Source: Saprospiraceae bacterium (GTDB lineage Bacteria > Bacteroidota > Bacteroidia > Chitinophagales > Saprospiraceae). Taken from it: a DNA stretch of 5,537 nt. The notes beneath the pieces were generated by a model. That model saw only the letters and a list, made by a program, of their open reading frames with translations. It did not search any database and was not told the origin of the DNA. Both the position numbers and the translations under genes were made by a program. This document shows, one piece after another, positions 1 through 5,537 of the stretch (position 1 is its first letter; each line of letters opens with the position of its first letter). Location: contig JACMMM010000479.1 of assembly GCA_014379065.1 (NCBI GenBank), forward strand, positions 1 through 5,537. Direction: 5' to 3'.

Positions 1-1
1 C

Positions 2-1852
2 AACGACTTCGTCATCCGCTTTGCCAACGTAAACGGCACCGGCTCGGCCAGCGCAAACGATATGTTTGCCAAAGCCATTTTTCGAATGGGCATCCCTGTG
101 TCGCCCAAGAACATTTTTCCCTCGAACATTCAGGGTCTGCCGACCTGGTATGAGGTGCGCATCAGCGAAAAAGGCTATTTGGGCCGTCGCGAGGGCGTGG
201 ACATCATGCTGAGCGTGAACCCGCAAAGTATGCCCAAGGACATCGCCAACGTGAAGCCCGGTGGCTACTTCCTGTACGACAGTACAAAGGAACTCTACAA
301 AGACTTCATCCGCGACGACATCCATTACCTCGGCATCCCGATGATGCAGATGTGCATGGACAAATTCGCCGACCCGCGTCAACGCCAGTTGCTCAAAAAC
401 ATGGTGTACGTGGGGGCGCTTTCGGCCTTGCTCGACATCGAATTGCCGGTGCTACACCAGATCATTACGGAAAAATTCAAGGGCAAGGAAAAACTGATCA
501 CGGCCAACTACGAGGCCATGGACATGGGCATCCAATACGTCCACGCCCATTTCAAATACCCGCTCGAACACCGACTGGAACGCCGCGACAAAGTGAAAGA
601 CTGGATCATGATGGACGGCAATTCCGCCTGTGGGCTGGGTGCGGTCTACGCTGGGGCAACGGTGCTGGCTTGGTATCCCATCACGCCTTCCACCTCGCTT
701 GCCGATGCTTTTGGGAAATACGCCAAAAAACTTCGCGTAGACCCCGAAACCGGACGGAATAACTTCGCCATCGTGCAGGCTGAAGACGAACTTGCCGCTA
801 TCGGTGTAGTCATTGGCGCGAACTGGAACGGCGCACGCTCCTTCACCGCCACCAGCGGCCCAGGCGTGTCGCTGATGAGCGAATTTTTGGGCTTGGCCTA
901 CTTCGCTGAAATCCCAACGGTACTCGTGGATGTACAGCGCGGCGGCCCGAGTACAGGAATGCCCACGCGCACGCAACAATCTGACATCCTTATCGCAGCC
1001 TACGCTTCGCACGGCGATACCAAACAGGTGCTCCTCTTTCCCAGCACACCCGCTGAGTGCTTTTCGATGATGGGTGATGCTTTTGATTTGGCCGAGCGGC
1101 TTCAAACACCCATCCTCGTGATGACCGACCTCGATCTTGGCATGAACGAAAACATGTCGCCCCCGCTCGTTTGGGACGACAGCCGGGTGTACGACCGTGG
1201 CAAGGTGTTGACAGCAGAAGAGTTGGAGGAATCCGCCGAACGTTTTGGCCGCTACTTAGATGTGGACGGTGATGGCATCACTTACCGTACCATTCCTGGT
1301 ACGCATCCTACGAAAGGTTCGTTTTTCACCCGGGGAACCTCGCGTGACGAATACGCAGTGTACACCGAGGAAGGCCCGGCTTATGTGCGCAACATGGATC
1401 GTCTGGTGAAAAAATGGGAAACTGCGAAGCAATACGTCCCCGGCCCGGAGTTTTACCAAAAGGAAAAACAGAGCGCGTTTGGGATGCTGTTCTTCGGCAC
1501 AACGACGTATGCCGCGATTGAAGCACAGGATTTGCTTGCAGAACAAGGTATTACCCTCGATGCGATACGAGTGAAAGCATTCCCTTTTAATGATGAAATC
1601 AAGAAGTTCATAGACTCCCACCAACGGGTTTTTGTCGTGGAACAGAATCGGGATGCTCAGTTTAAATCCCTGTTGGTCAATGAAATAGGTATCAATCCAG
1701 CAAAACTGACTTCGATTTTGAACTATGATGGCTTCCCGATCACGGCAGATGTGATTCGGCAGAAAATATTCCAGAGTCTTGTAGGGAAATTGAAACCGAC
1801 CTTTGCGGAGCATGATCTGGGGGAACCGAATATGTCGGAGGTGTCGGAATAA
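2..1852 (+). CDS. korA: 2-oxoacid:ferredoxin oxidoreductase, alpha subunit (gamma-alpha fusion), 5'-partial
   Basis: This subunit pairs with the beta subunit downstream to oxidise a 2-oxoacid, probably 2-oxoglutarate, to acyl-CoA plus CO2 while reducing ferredoxin in the cytoplasm. The frame is already open at the first bases. Residues before the ATG at 62 read as family sequence (FVIRFANVNGTGSASAND), so that ATG is internal and the true start lies just left of the window. Visible length is 616 residues, about the full size of this fused subunit. An N-terminal gamma domain (bases 2 to about 590) is followed by the pyrimidine-binding alpha domain, marked by YPITPSTS (674-697), TSGPGVSLM and QRGGPSTGMPTRT (about 935-975). 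The C-terminal domain ends near VVEQNRDAQ. No frameshift or missing motif is seen. The 2-oxoglutarate preference is inferred from the family; pyruvate or another 2-oxoacid cannot be excluded from sequence alone. Confidence 0.93.
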   Translation, partial: NDFVIRFANVNGTGSASANDMFAKAIFRMGIPVSPKNIFPSNIQGLPTWYEVRISEKGYLGRREGVDIMLSVNPQSMPKDIANVKPGGYFLYDSTKELYKDFIRDDIHYLGIPMMQMCMDKFADPRQRQLLKNMVYVGALSALLDIELPVLHQIITEKFKGKEKLITANYEAMDMGIQYVHAHFKYPLEHRLERRDKVKDWIMMDGNSACGLGAVYAGATVLAWYPITPSTSLADAFGKYAKKLRVDPETGRNNFAIVQAEDELAAIGVVIGANWNGARSFTATSGPGVSLMSEFLGLAYFAEIPTVLVDVQRGGPSTGMPTRTQQSDILIAAYASHGDTKQVLLFPSTPAECFSMMGDAFDLAERLQTPILVMTDLDLGMNENMSPPLVWDDSRVYDRGKVLTAEELEESAERFGRYLDVDGDGITYRTIPGTHPTKGSFFTRGTSRDEYAVYTEEGPAYVRNMDRLVKKWETAKQYVPGPEFYQKEKQSAFGMLFFGTTTYAAIEAQDLLAEQGITLDAIRVKAFPFNDEIKKFIDSHQRVFVVEQNRDAQFKSLLVNEIGINPAKLTSILNYDGFPITADVIRQKIFQSLVGKLKPTFAEHDLGEPNMSEVSE

Positions 1853-1873
1853 GTTAGCCCCAAAAATTGTGGA

Positions 1874-1907
1874 ACTCAAATCACCAGATCACCAATTACT
1901 CAAATCA
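1874..1907. repeat. Short direct repeat in the korA-korB spacer
   Basis: The decamer actcaaatca occurs twice (1874-1883 and 1898-1907), 24 bp apart, with two 'atcacca'-like words between them. The whole stretch is biased to A, C and T and lies in the 65-bp spacer just before the beta-subunit ATG. It leaves that start without a purine-rich Shine-Dalgarno sequence. It may be simple low-complexity leader sequence; no function can be assigned. Confidence 0.4.
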
Positions 1908-1917
1908 ACAGCATTCA

Positions 1918-2970
1918 ATGACATTCGTCCGACCCACCTTCCGCCACCCCGACTCGCCCACAAACGCGCTCGGCTACACCAAAAAATTCTACGAGGGCGC
2001 GCTCTCCACGCTCTGCGCAGGCTGCGGCCACGACTCTGTGAGTGGCGCCATCATCCAGTCCTGCTTTGAAATGGCGGTAGAGCCACACCGCGTTGCCAAA
2101 CTCTCCGGCATCGGTTGTTCTTCCAAAACGCCGACCTATTTTTTGGCTAACTCCCACGGATTCAACTCCGTACACGGAAGGATGCCCTCCGTGGCTACAG
2201 GTGCTTACTTAGCCAACCGCGACCTGATGTACATAGGCGTTTCGGGCGACGGCGACTCGGCTTCCATTGGCATGGGGCAGTTCGTACACGCCATCCGCCG
2301 CAACCTGAACATCACCTATATCATCATGAACAACGGTTGCTATGGCCTCACCAAAGGCCAGGATTCAGCGACTGCTGATATGGGATCAATCAATAAAACA
2401 GGTGCGGCCAATATGTACAACGCCATTGACATGGTCGGCCTGGCGCTCGAACTGGGCGCTTCGTTCATTGCGCGTAGTTTTTCGGGCGACAAAGAGCAAT
2501 TGATTCCTTTAATCAAAGCCGCCATGTCGCACCCGGGTTTTGCGCTTATTGACGTGGTGTCGCCCTGCGTGACGTTCAATAACAATGTAGGTTCTACTAA
2601 ATCGTACGACTACACCCGTGAACACATTGAAGCCACTGCAGCCGTTGATTTTGTGCCGATTATGGAAGAAATTACCACGGAATACAATGAAGGAGATTCC
2701 GTGGCTGTACAGCTGCACGATGGTTCCACTATCTATTTGAACAAACTCGCCAAAGATTTTGATCCCCGTGACCGACATTCTTCCGTCAACAAACTGTACG
2801 AGTCTAAAAAGAGCGGCGAGATCCTTACTGGCCTCATCTATATTGACCCGGAAGGTCGCGATTTGCATAGTATTTTGAACACTTCAGCCAGCCCACTCAA
2901 TGCATTAGGCAAAGAGATACTTTGCCCGGGTTCGAAAGTACTAGAGGGCATTAATGCAGGGCTACGCTAA
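1918..2970 (+). CDS. korB: 2-oxoacid:ferredoxin oxidoreductase, beta subunit
   Basis: This is the catalytic partner of the upstream subunit. It binds thiamine diphosphate and, by homology, one [4Fe-4S] cluster that passes electrons to ferredoxin. From the ATG at 1918 it has 350 residues, usual for the family. The TPP motif is visible as GDGDS (residues 110-114) followed about 28 residues later by NNGCYGLTKGQ (138-148). The four expected cluster cysteines are C33 and C36 (LCAGCGH), C67 (GIGCSSK) and C217 (VSPCVTFNNN). A TTG at 1867 would add 17 polar residues (NSNHQITNYSNQQHS-like) that look like translated spacer, so the ATG is preferred. There is no clear Shine-Dalgarno sequence. The 65-bp gap after the alpha gene, with no terminator-like hairpin, supports co-transcription. 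The C-terminal LHDGSTIYLNKLAKDFDP and LTGLIYIDP segments are typical of beta subunits of this clade. Confidence 0.95.
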   Translation: MTFVRPTFRHPDSPTNALGYTKKFYEGALSTLCAGCGHDSVSGAIIQSCFEMAVEPHRVAKLSGIGCSSKTPTYFLANSHGFNSVHGRMPSVATGAYLANRDLMYIGVSGDGDSASIGMGQFVHAIRRNLNITYIIMNNGCYGLTKGQDSATADMGSINKTGAANMYNAIDMVGLALELGASFIARSFSGDKEQLIPLIKAAMSHPGFALIDVVSPCVTFNNNVGSTKSYDYTREHIEATAAVDFVPIMEEITTEYNEGDSVAVQLHDGSTIYLNKLAKDFDPRDRHSSVNKLYESKKSGEILTGLIYIDPEGRDLHSILNTSASPLNALGKEILCPGSKVLEGINAGLR

Positions 2971-2976
2971 ACATAC

Positions 2977-3057
2977 TTTTAAAACACGAAGGAACTAAGA
3001 GACACTAAGGTGCCCCTCTTATTCCTTAGTGTTCCTTAGTTCCTTCGTGTTTTAAAA
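2977..3057. repeat. Long near-perfect inverted repeat, possible terminator or interspersed palindromic element
   Basis: Arms at 2977-3010 and 3024-3057 are 34 nt each. Comparing one with the reverse complement of the other gives 32 matches, with two adjacent mismatches at 3000-3001, around a 13-nt loop (3011-3023). The arms are built from the words 'cgaaggaactaag' and 'acactaagg', and end in ttttaaaa. It begins 6 nt after the beta-subunit stop and ends 10 nt before the next start, so it fills the gap. As RNA it would form a very stable stem. On the + strand it ends in a 4-T run followed by AAAA, not a classic T tract. Word-like arms of this kind recall multicopy intergenic palindromes in environmental bacterial genomes (recalled, not searched). 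A transcription-terminating role in either direction is inferred. Confidence 0.8.
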
Positions 3058-3067
3058 TCCTATTGAA

Positions 3068-4066
3068 TTGAAGATCGCTCTTTTAGGCGCAGGCCACCTC
3101 GGAAAAATCCACCTCAAATGTATCCTTGCCACTGAATGTTGGGAACTGGCTGGTTTTTACGACCTCGACGATAAAAACGCCGAATCGGCCATTGCCCAAT
3201 ACGGTGCAAAACGTTACAAATCGCTGTCGAAACTCTTCGCCGATTGTGACGCCGTGGATATCGTGACCCCCACCCCATCGCACTACGAATTGGCAGCGAA
3301 AGCTATACGGGCAGGCAAACATGCCTTCATAGAAAAACCTGTCACGCAGACTATACCCGAAGGCCGGAAACTCCTGCAACTTGCTGAAAAACACGGGGTT
3401 AAAGTGCAAGTCGGCCATGTCGAGCGCTTTAATCCGGCCTTCACTGCTTTGCGCGGAATGACCTTGAATCCAATGTTTATCGAAGGTCACCGGTTGGCAG
3501 CTTTCCAGCCAAGGGGAACGGAAGTTTCAGTCATTTTGGACCTGATGATCCACGACCTGGATTTGATCCTGCACCTAGTCAAATCTCCCGTAACAAAAGT
3601 CAGCGCAAGCGGCGTAGCCGTGTTGAGCAACACGCCCGATATTGCAAATGCCCGCATCGAATTTGCCAATGGTTGCGTCGCCAACCTCACCGCCAGCCGC
3701 ATTTCGATGAAACAAATGCGGAAGATGCGGCTCTTCCAGCCTGACCATTATTTGAGCCTCGACTTTTTGGAGAAAAATGCCCAGATCGTAAGGCTTTTCG
3801 CCACGGACGCTGCTGACTTGCCACCCACTGAAAACCTTATGGAATTCGATACGCAGGCGGGCAAAAAGTGGCTACAACTTTCCATGCCAGATGCTGCGCC
3901 CGTGAACGCCATCCAGCGTGAATTGGAAACCTTTCACGAGGCGATTGCCACGGATTCAGACCCCATTGTAACGCTCCGTGACGGTTTTGAAGCCTTGAAA
4001 TTGGCGCACCGGATTTTGAAGGAAATTAATGTAAGAGAAAAACATACAAATTTGGTAACTTCATGA
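3068..4066 (+). CDS. Gfo/Idh/MocA family NAD(P)-dependent oxidoreductase
   Basis: A cytoplasmic dehydrogenase of 332 residues that probably acts on a sugar, sugar nucleotide or cyclitol; the substrate is not identifiable. The N-terminal Rossmann fold starts at once with KIALLGAGHLG (GxGxxG at residues 7-12). It continues to TPTPSHYELAAKAIRAGKH and the family signature EKP (89-91), whose lysine is catalytic in characterised members. The C-terminal domain contains GHVERFNP (116-123) and DLMIHDLDL (158-166), with H162 the likely catalytic histidine. The start is TTG. The in-frame TAA at 3053 leaves only AAT, CCT, ATT and GAA codons before it, so no ATG or GTG is possible, and TTG places the first beta strand at residue 2. 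ATT at 3062 is a less likely alternative. Similar enzymes (WlbA, GnnA-like UDP-GlcNAc 3-dehydrogenases) modify nucleotide sugars, but no lipid A or glycan genes are visible here to support that role. Confidence 0.9.
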   Translation: MKIALLGAGHLGKIHLKCILATECWELAGFYDLDDKNAESAIAQYGAKRYKSLSKLFADCDAVDIVTPTPSHYELAAKAIRAGKHAFIEKPVTQTIPEGRKLLQLAEKHGVKVQVGHVERFNPAFTALRGMTLNPMFIEGHRLAAFQPRGTEVSVILDLMIHDLDLILHLVKSPVTKVSASGVAVLSNTPDIANARIEFANGCVANLTASRISMKQMRKMRLFQPDHYLSLDFLEKNAQIVRLFATDAADLPPTENLMEFDTQAGKKWLQLSMPDAAPVNAIQRELETFHEAIATDSDPIVTLRDGFEALKLAHRILKEINVREKHTNLVTS

Positions 4067-4139
4067 GCGAATTGACAAATTGTACAACCGCGCATGACCC
4101 ATTCAAAAATTGTTGACGTGACATTGAAACGATAAGTGG

Positions 4140-4171
4140 TTGACGAATTTTAAAATTCGGCCATACATTTG
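4140..4171 (+). promoter_or_regulatory. Candidate Bacteroidota-type promoter
   Basis: TACATTTG at 4164-4171 matches the Bacteroidota -7 consensus TAnnTTTG exactly. A TTG at 4140-4142 sits 21 nt upstream, within the usual spacing of the -33 element. The same TTG belongs to TTGACG, which also resembles a sigma-70 -35 box. Transcription would begin shortly after 4175, giving a leader of roughly 10-15 nt before the ATG at 4190. The placement between two genes of unrelated function fits an independent transcription unit. No mapped start site is available. Confidence 0.55.
4144..4159. promoter_or_regulatory. Perfect 16-nt palindrome between promoter elements, candidate operator
   Basis: The sequence cgaattttaaaattcg is identical to its reverse complement over 16 nt and does not extend further (A at 4143 against G at 4160). 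It lies between the proposed -33 and -7 elements, where a bound dimeric regulator would block RNA polymerase. It is A/T-rich, so chance occurrence is possible. It lacks a loop and a T tract, which argues against a terminator. Confidence 0.4.
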
Positions 4172-4189
4172 GGGAAAAGTTATACCCAC

Positions 4190-5537
4190 ATGAAACAAGC
4201 TTTGCACATTTTACCCGCCATAGCTTTAGCGAAGGCGGGTCTTCCAAACTCCGTAGCTTTAGCGAAGGCGGGCCTTCTAACCACCGCAGTTTTCTTGATC
4301 TCATCCGCCCCTTCCCTTTTTGGGCAGAACTTCACTGCTGCCGACAACCTCGCTCTGAACACTCCGCCCAGCAAAACAACTTCCACGCAATCGCTGGCCC
4401 AATACCTCTGCGCCGAGCAGCCAGACGACGCGCACAAAGCCCGAGTGCTCTATGCCTGGGTATCGCTGAACATTACCTATGTGGACAGCACAGACGAGAA
4501 CGAAGTGTGGGCTACACCCGAACACCTCAAACGCCAAGCTCCTATGAAGGTACTACAAAACCGCACTGCAGTATGCCAGGGTTTTGCCAACTTATTCTGT
4601 GCTTTGATGGTTGAAGCGGGTCTCCCTTGCGAGGTGGTGACCGGTTTGGCAAAAAAAGCCGACGGCAAAATAGCAAAACTTGGCCATGCCTGGGCTGCAG
4701 CTCGCATCAATGGAACCTGGCAGCTTTTTGACCCTACTTGGGGTGTCCCTCCTGTGGGAATCTCGCGCTGGAAAGTGGTAGATAAATATTTTATGGCCGA
4801 TCCAGAGCACTTTGTGCTCAAACATTTGCCAGACGACCCAATGTGGCAACTATTGGAAAACCCCGTGACCGAACGCCGTTTTCGAGACGCTTCTGACGAG
4901 GAGATTTTGGAATTTGTTGATGTGGGAAACAAGGGTGAATTCAAGTTCCGCGACACATTGGACCATTGGATTGCCATGGATTCAGCGAGTCGGATGTTTG
5001 GTGCTGAAAGCAGGGTGCTGCGCTTTAATGGCAGCAACGAACGAGTCGTTTTTGGTTTGGGTCAGCGTTACTGGGGTTTGTTTTTTGACCTCCAATACGC
5101 TCTGGATTCACTGACCTATTTGGCAATAATGTATGATACTACGCAAATAGATACGATACGGTTTCAGAAGCAACTTAGTCTGATGGAGCGCTATCATAAA
5201 AGAGCAAGTTTATTGTTTGAAAGGTTGAAAACAGCAGAGCGGGTTCAAAAAACAGAAAAATTTTATGCCCCAAATGATGTAGCCGCCCTACTCGAAAAAA
5301 TACAGGGCGATATGCGGGCAGGCGTTTTTGAATATTTGAATCATGGCTTGGAAGGTGTTTTAACGCAATCCCAATTGGCCAAACTTCGGTATCAGTTCAA
5401 TCTCGCCAGTCAATTCTACCATCGTGCCGAGTCAAAAATGAACTGTGACAAAATGGCGAGAAACTGTTTTGACGTCCGCCACAATCGCAGCCTCATGGCC
5501 ATTCAGTTGGGACAACAACAAGTACGCCTTGTACAGG
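4190..5537 (+). CDS. Secreted transglutaminase-like (papain-fold) protein, 3'-partial
   Basis: The frame is open from the ATG at 4190 to the window edge: 449 codons, no stop. The product is probably exported. A hydrophobic stretch (residues 29-44, LLTTAVFLISSAPSLF) ends in FGQN with likely signal-peptidase cleavage after G45. The transglutaminase core follows. C129 (NRTAVCQGFANLFC), H166 (LGHAWAAARI) and D181 (QLFDPTWG) form the expected Cys-His-Asp triad in the usual order and spacing. ARVLYAWVSLNITY (about 84-97) is typical of the region before the core. Such proteins may be proteases, amidases or crosslinkers; the activity here is unknown. From about residue 230 the sequence is charged and probably helical and matches nothing I recognise. 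The signal peptide is odd: an in-frame tandem repeat (ALAKAGL at 12-18 and 23-29) separates MKQALHIL from the hydrophobic core. No other ATG or GTG start is available before the core. Confidence 0.85.
   Translation, partial: MKQALHILPAIALAKAGLPNSVALAKAGLLTTAVFLISSAPSLFGQNFTAADNLALNTPPSKTTSTQSLAQYLCAEQPDDAHKARVLYAWVSLNITYVDSTDENEVWATPEHLKRQAPMKVLQNRTAVCQGFANLFCALMVEAGLPCEVVTGLAKKADGKIAKLGHAWAAARINGTWQLFDPTWGVPPVGISRWKVVDKYFMADPEHFVLKHLPDDPMWQLLENPVTERRFRDASDEEILEFVDVGNKGEFKFRDTLDHWIAMDSASRMFGAESRVLRFNGSNERVVFGLGQRYWGLFFDLQYALDSLTYLAIMYDTTQIDTIRFQKQLSLMERYHKRASLLFERLKTAERVQKTEKFYAPNDVAALLEKIQGDMRAGVFEYLNHGLEGVLTQSQLAKLRYQFNLASQFYHRAESKMNCDKMARNCFDVRHNRSLMAIQLGQQQVRLVQ
4214..4277. repeat. Tandem GC-rich palindromic repeat inside the signal-peptide coding region
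   Basis: The 19-mer tagctttagcgaaggcggg occurs identically at 4221-4239 and 4254-4272, a 33-bp period that equals 11 codons. Copy 1 is bounded by a 6-bp stem, cccgcc (4214-4219) with ggcggg (4234-4239), around gctttagc. After copy 2, gaaggc (4264-4269) and gccttc (4272-4277) are also complementary. Read on the minus strand the element gives the PAFAKA-type peptide that I recall from translated intergenic repeats in many environmental genomes (recall, not a search). It is in frame with the transglutaminase-like gene and encodes about 22 residues. Confidence 0.8.

Noticed and set aside
452..1105. A 217-codon open frame on the minus strand.
   Set aside because: It lies wholly antisense to the well-supported alpha subunit, and its translation has no recognisable domain. 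It is a codon-bias shadow.
2974..2981. TACTTTTA as a -7 promoter element for the oxidoreductase gene.
   Set aside because: It lacks the final G of TAnnTTTG and has no TTG at the proper distance; the nearest upstream one is about 50 nt away. It also overlaps the start of the inverted repeat.
4063..4116. A 17-codon ORF (MSELTNCTTAHDPFKNC) whose ATG overlaps the oxidoreductase stop as ATGA.
   Set aside because: The overlap looks like translational coupling, but the ORF is very short, has no recognisable features, and ends inside the intergenic region just ahead of the candidate promoter. Chance is the simplest explanation.
4171..4175. GGGGA as a Shine-Dalgarno sequence for the gene starting at 4190.
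   Set aside because: It lies about 14 nt from the ATG, partly overlaps the proposed -7 element, and would probably be at or before the transcription start.
4221..4272. Two identical 19-mers considered as a minimal CRISPR array.
   Set aside because: There are only two copies, a 14-nt spacer, no cas genes, and the repeats lie inside a coding region.
4180..4437. A minus-strand frame containing the repeated peptide RPAFAKA.
   Set aside because: The peptide arises from translating the GC-rich palindromic repeat. The + strand frame is the real gene, so this is not a separate coding sequence.
4477..5037. A 186-codon open frame on the minus strand.
   Set aside because: It is antisense to the transglutaminase-like gene, which has an intact catalytic triad and a signal peptide. 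The minus-strand product is serine-rich and featureless.

Overview
The window is ordinary chromosomal DNA, most likely from a member of the Bacteroidota, possibly close to Saprospiria/Chitinophagia. This assignment is inferred from four things. The 2-oxoacid:ferredoxin oxidoreductase pair has the form with a gamma-alpha fused subunit. No gene has a convincing Shine-Dalgarno sequence. A near-consensus Bacteroidota promoter (TTG...TAnnTTTG) precedes the last gene. A secreted transglutaminase-like protein has a signal peptide ending in 'LFGQN'. There is no sign of a phage, integron, CRISPR array, tRNA or rRNA.

Layout, all genes on the + strand. (1) Bases 2-1852 hold the alpha (gamma-alpha fused) subunit of a 2-oxoacid:ferredoxin oxidoreductase, missing only its extreme N-terminus. 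(2) A 65-bp spacer with a small direct repeat leads to the beta subunit, 1918-2970. (3) The gap from 2971 to 3067 is almost entirely a long near-perfect inverted repeat (34-bp arms, 32 of 34 matching, 13-nt loop). (4) A Gfo/Idh/MocA-type NAD(P)-dependent oxidoreductase, 3068-4066, begins at a TTG codon 10 nt after the hairpin. (5) A 123-bp intergenic region (4067-4189) carries a promoter-like pair of elements with a perfect 16-nt palindrome between them. (6) A secreted protein with a complete transglutaminase-type Cys-His-Asp triad starts at 4190 and runs off the right edge still open. It has no stop in the window.

The two oxidoreductase subunits form one enzyme that decarboxylates a 2-oxoacid (probably 2-oxoglutarate) to the acyl-CoA while reducing ferredoxin, using TPP and an Fe-S cluster. 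The Gfo/Idh/MocA gene and the transglutaminase-like gene have no evident functional link to it or to each other. The inverted repeat and the separate promoter suggest three transcription units.

The most interesting observation is a tandem, GC-rich, partly palindromic repeat lying in frame inside the signal-peptide coding region of the transglutaminase-like gene. Removing it would leave a textbook signal peptide, so it looks like an intergenic-type repeat that has colonised a coding sequence where it is tolerated. I did not find an undescribed multi-gene system.
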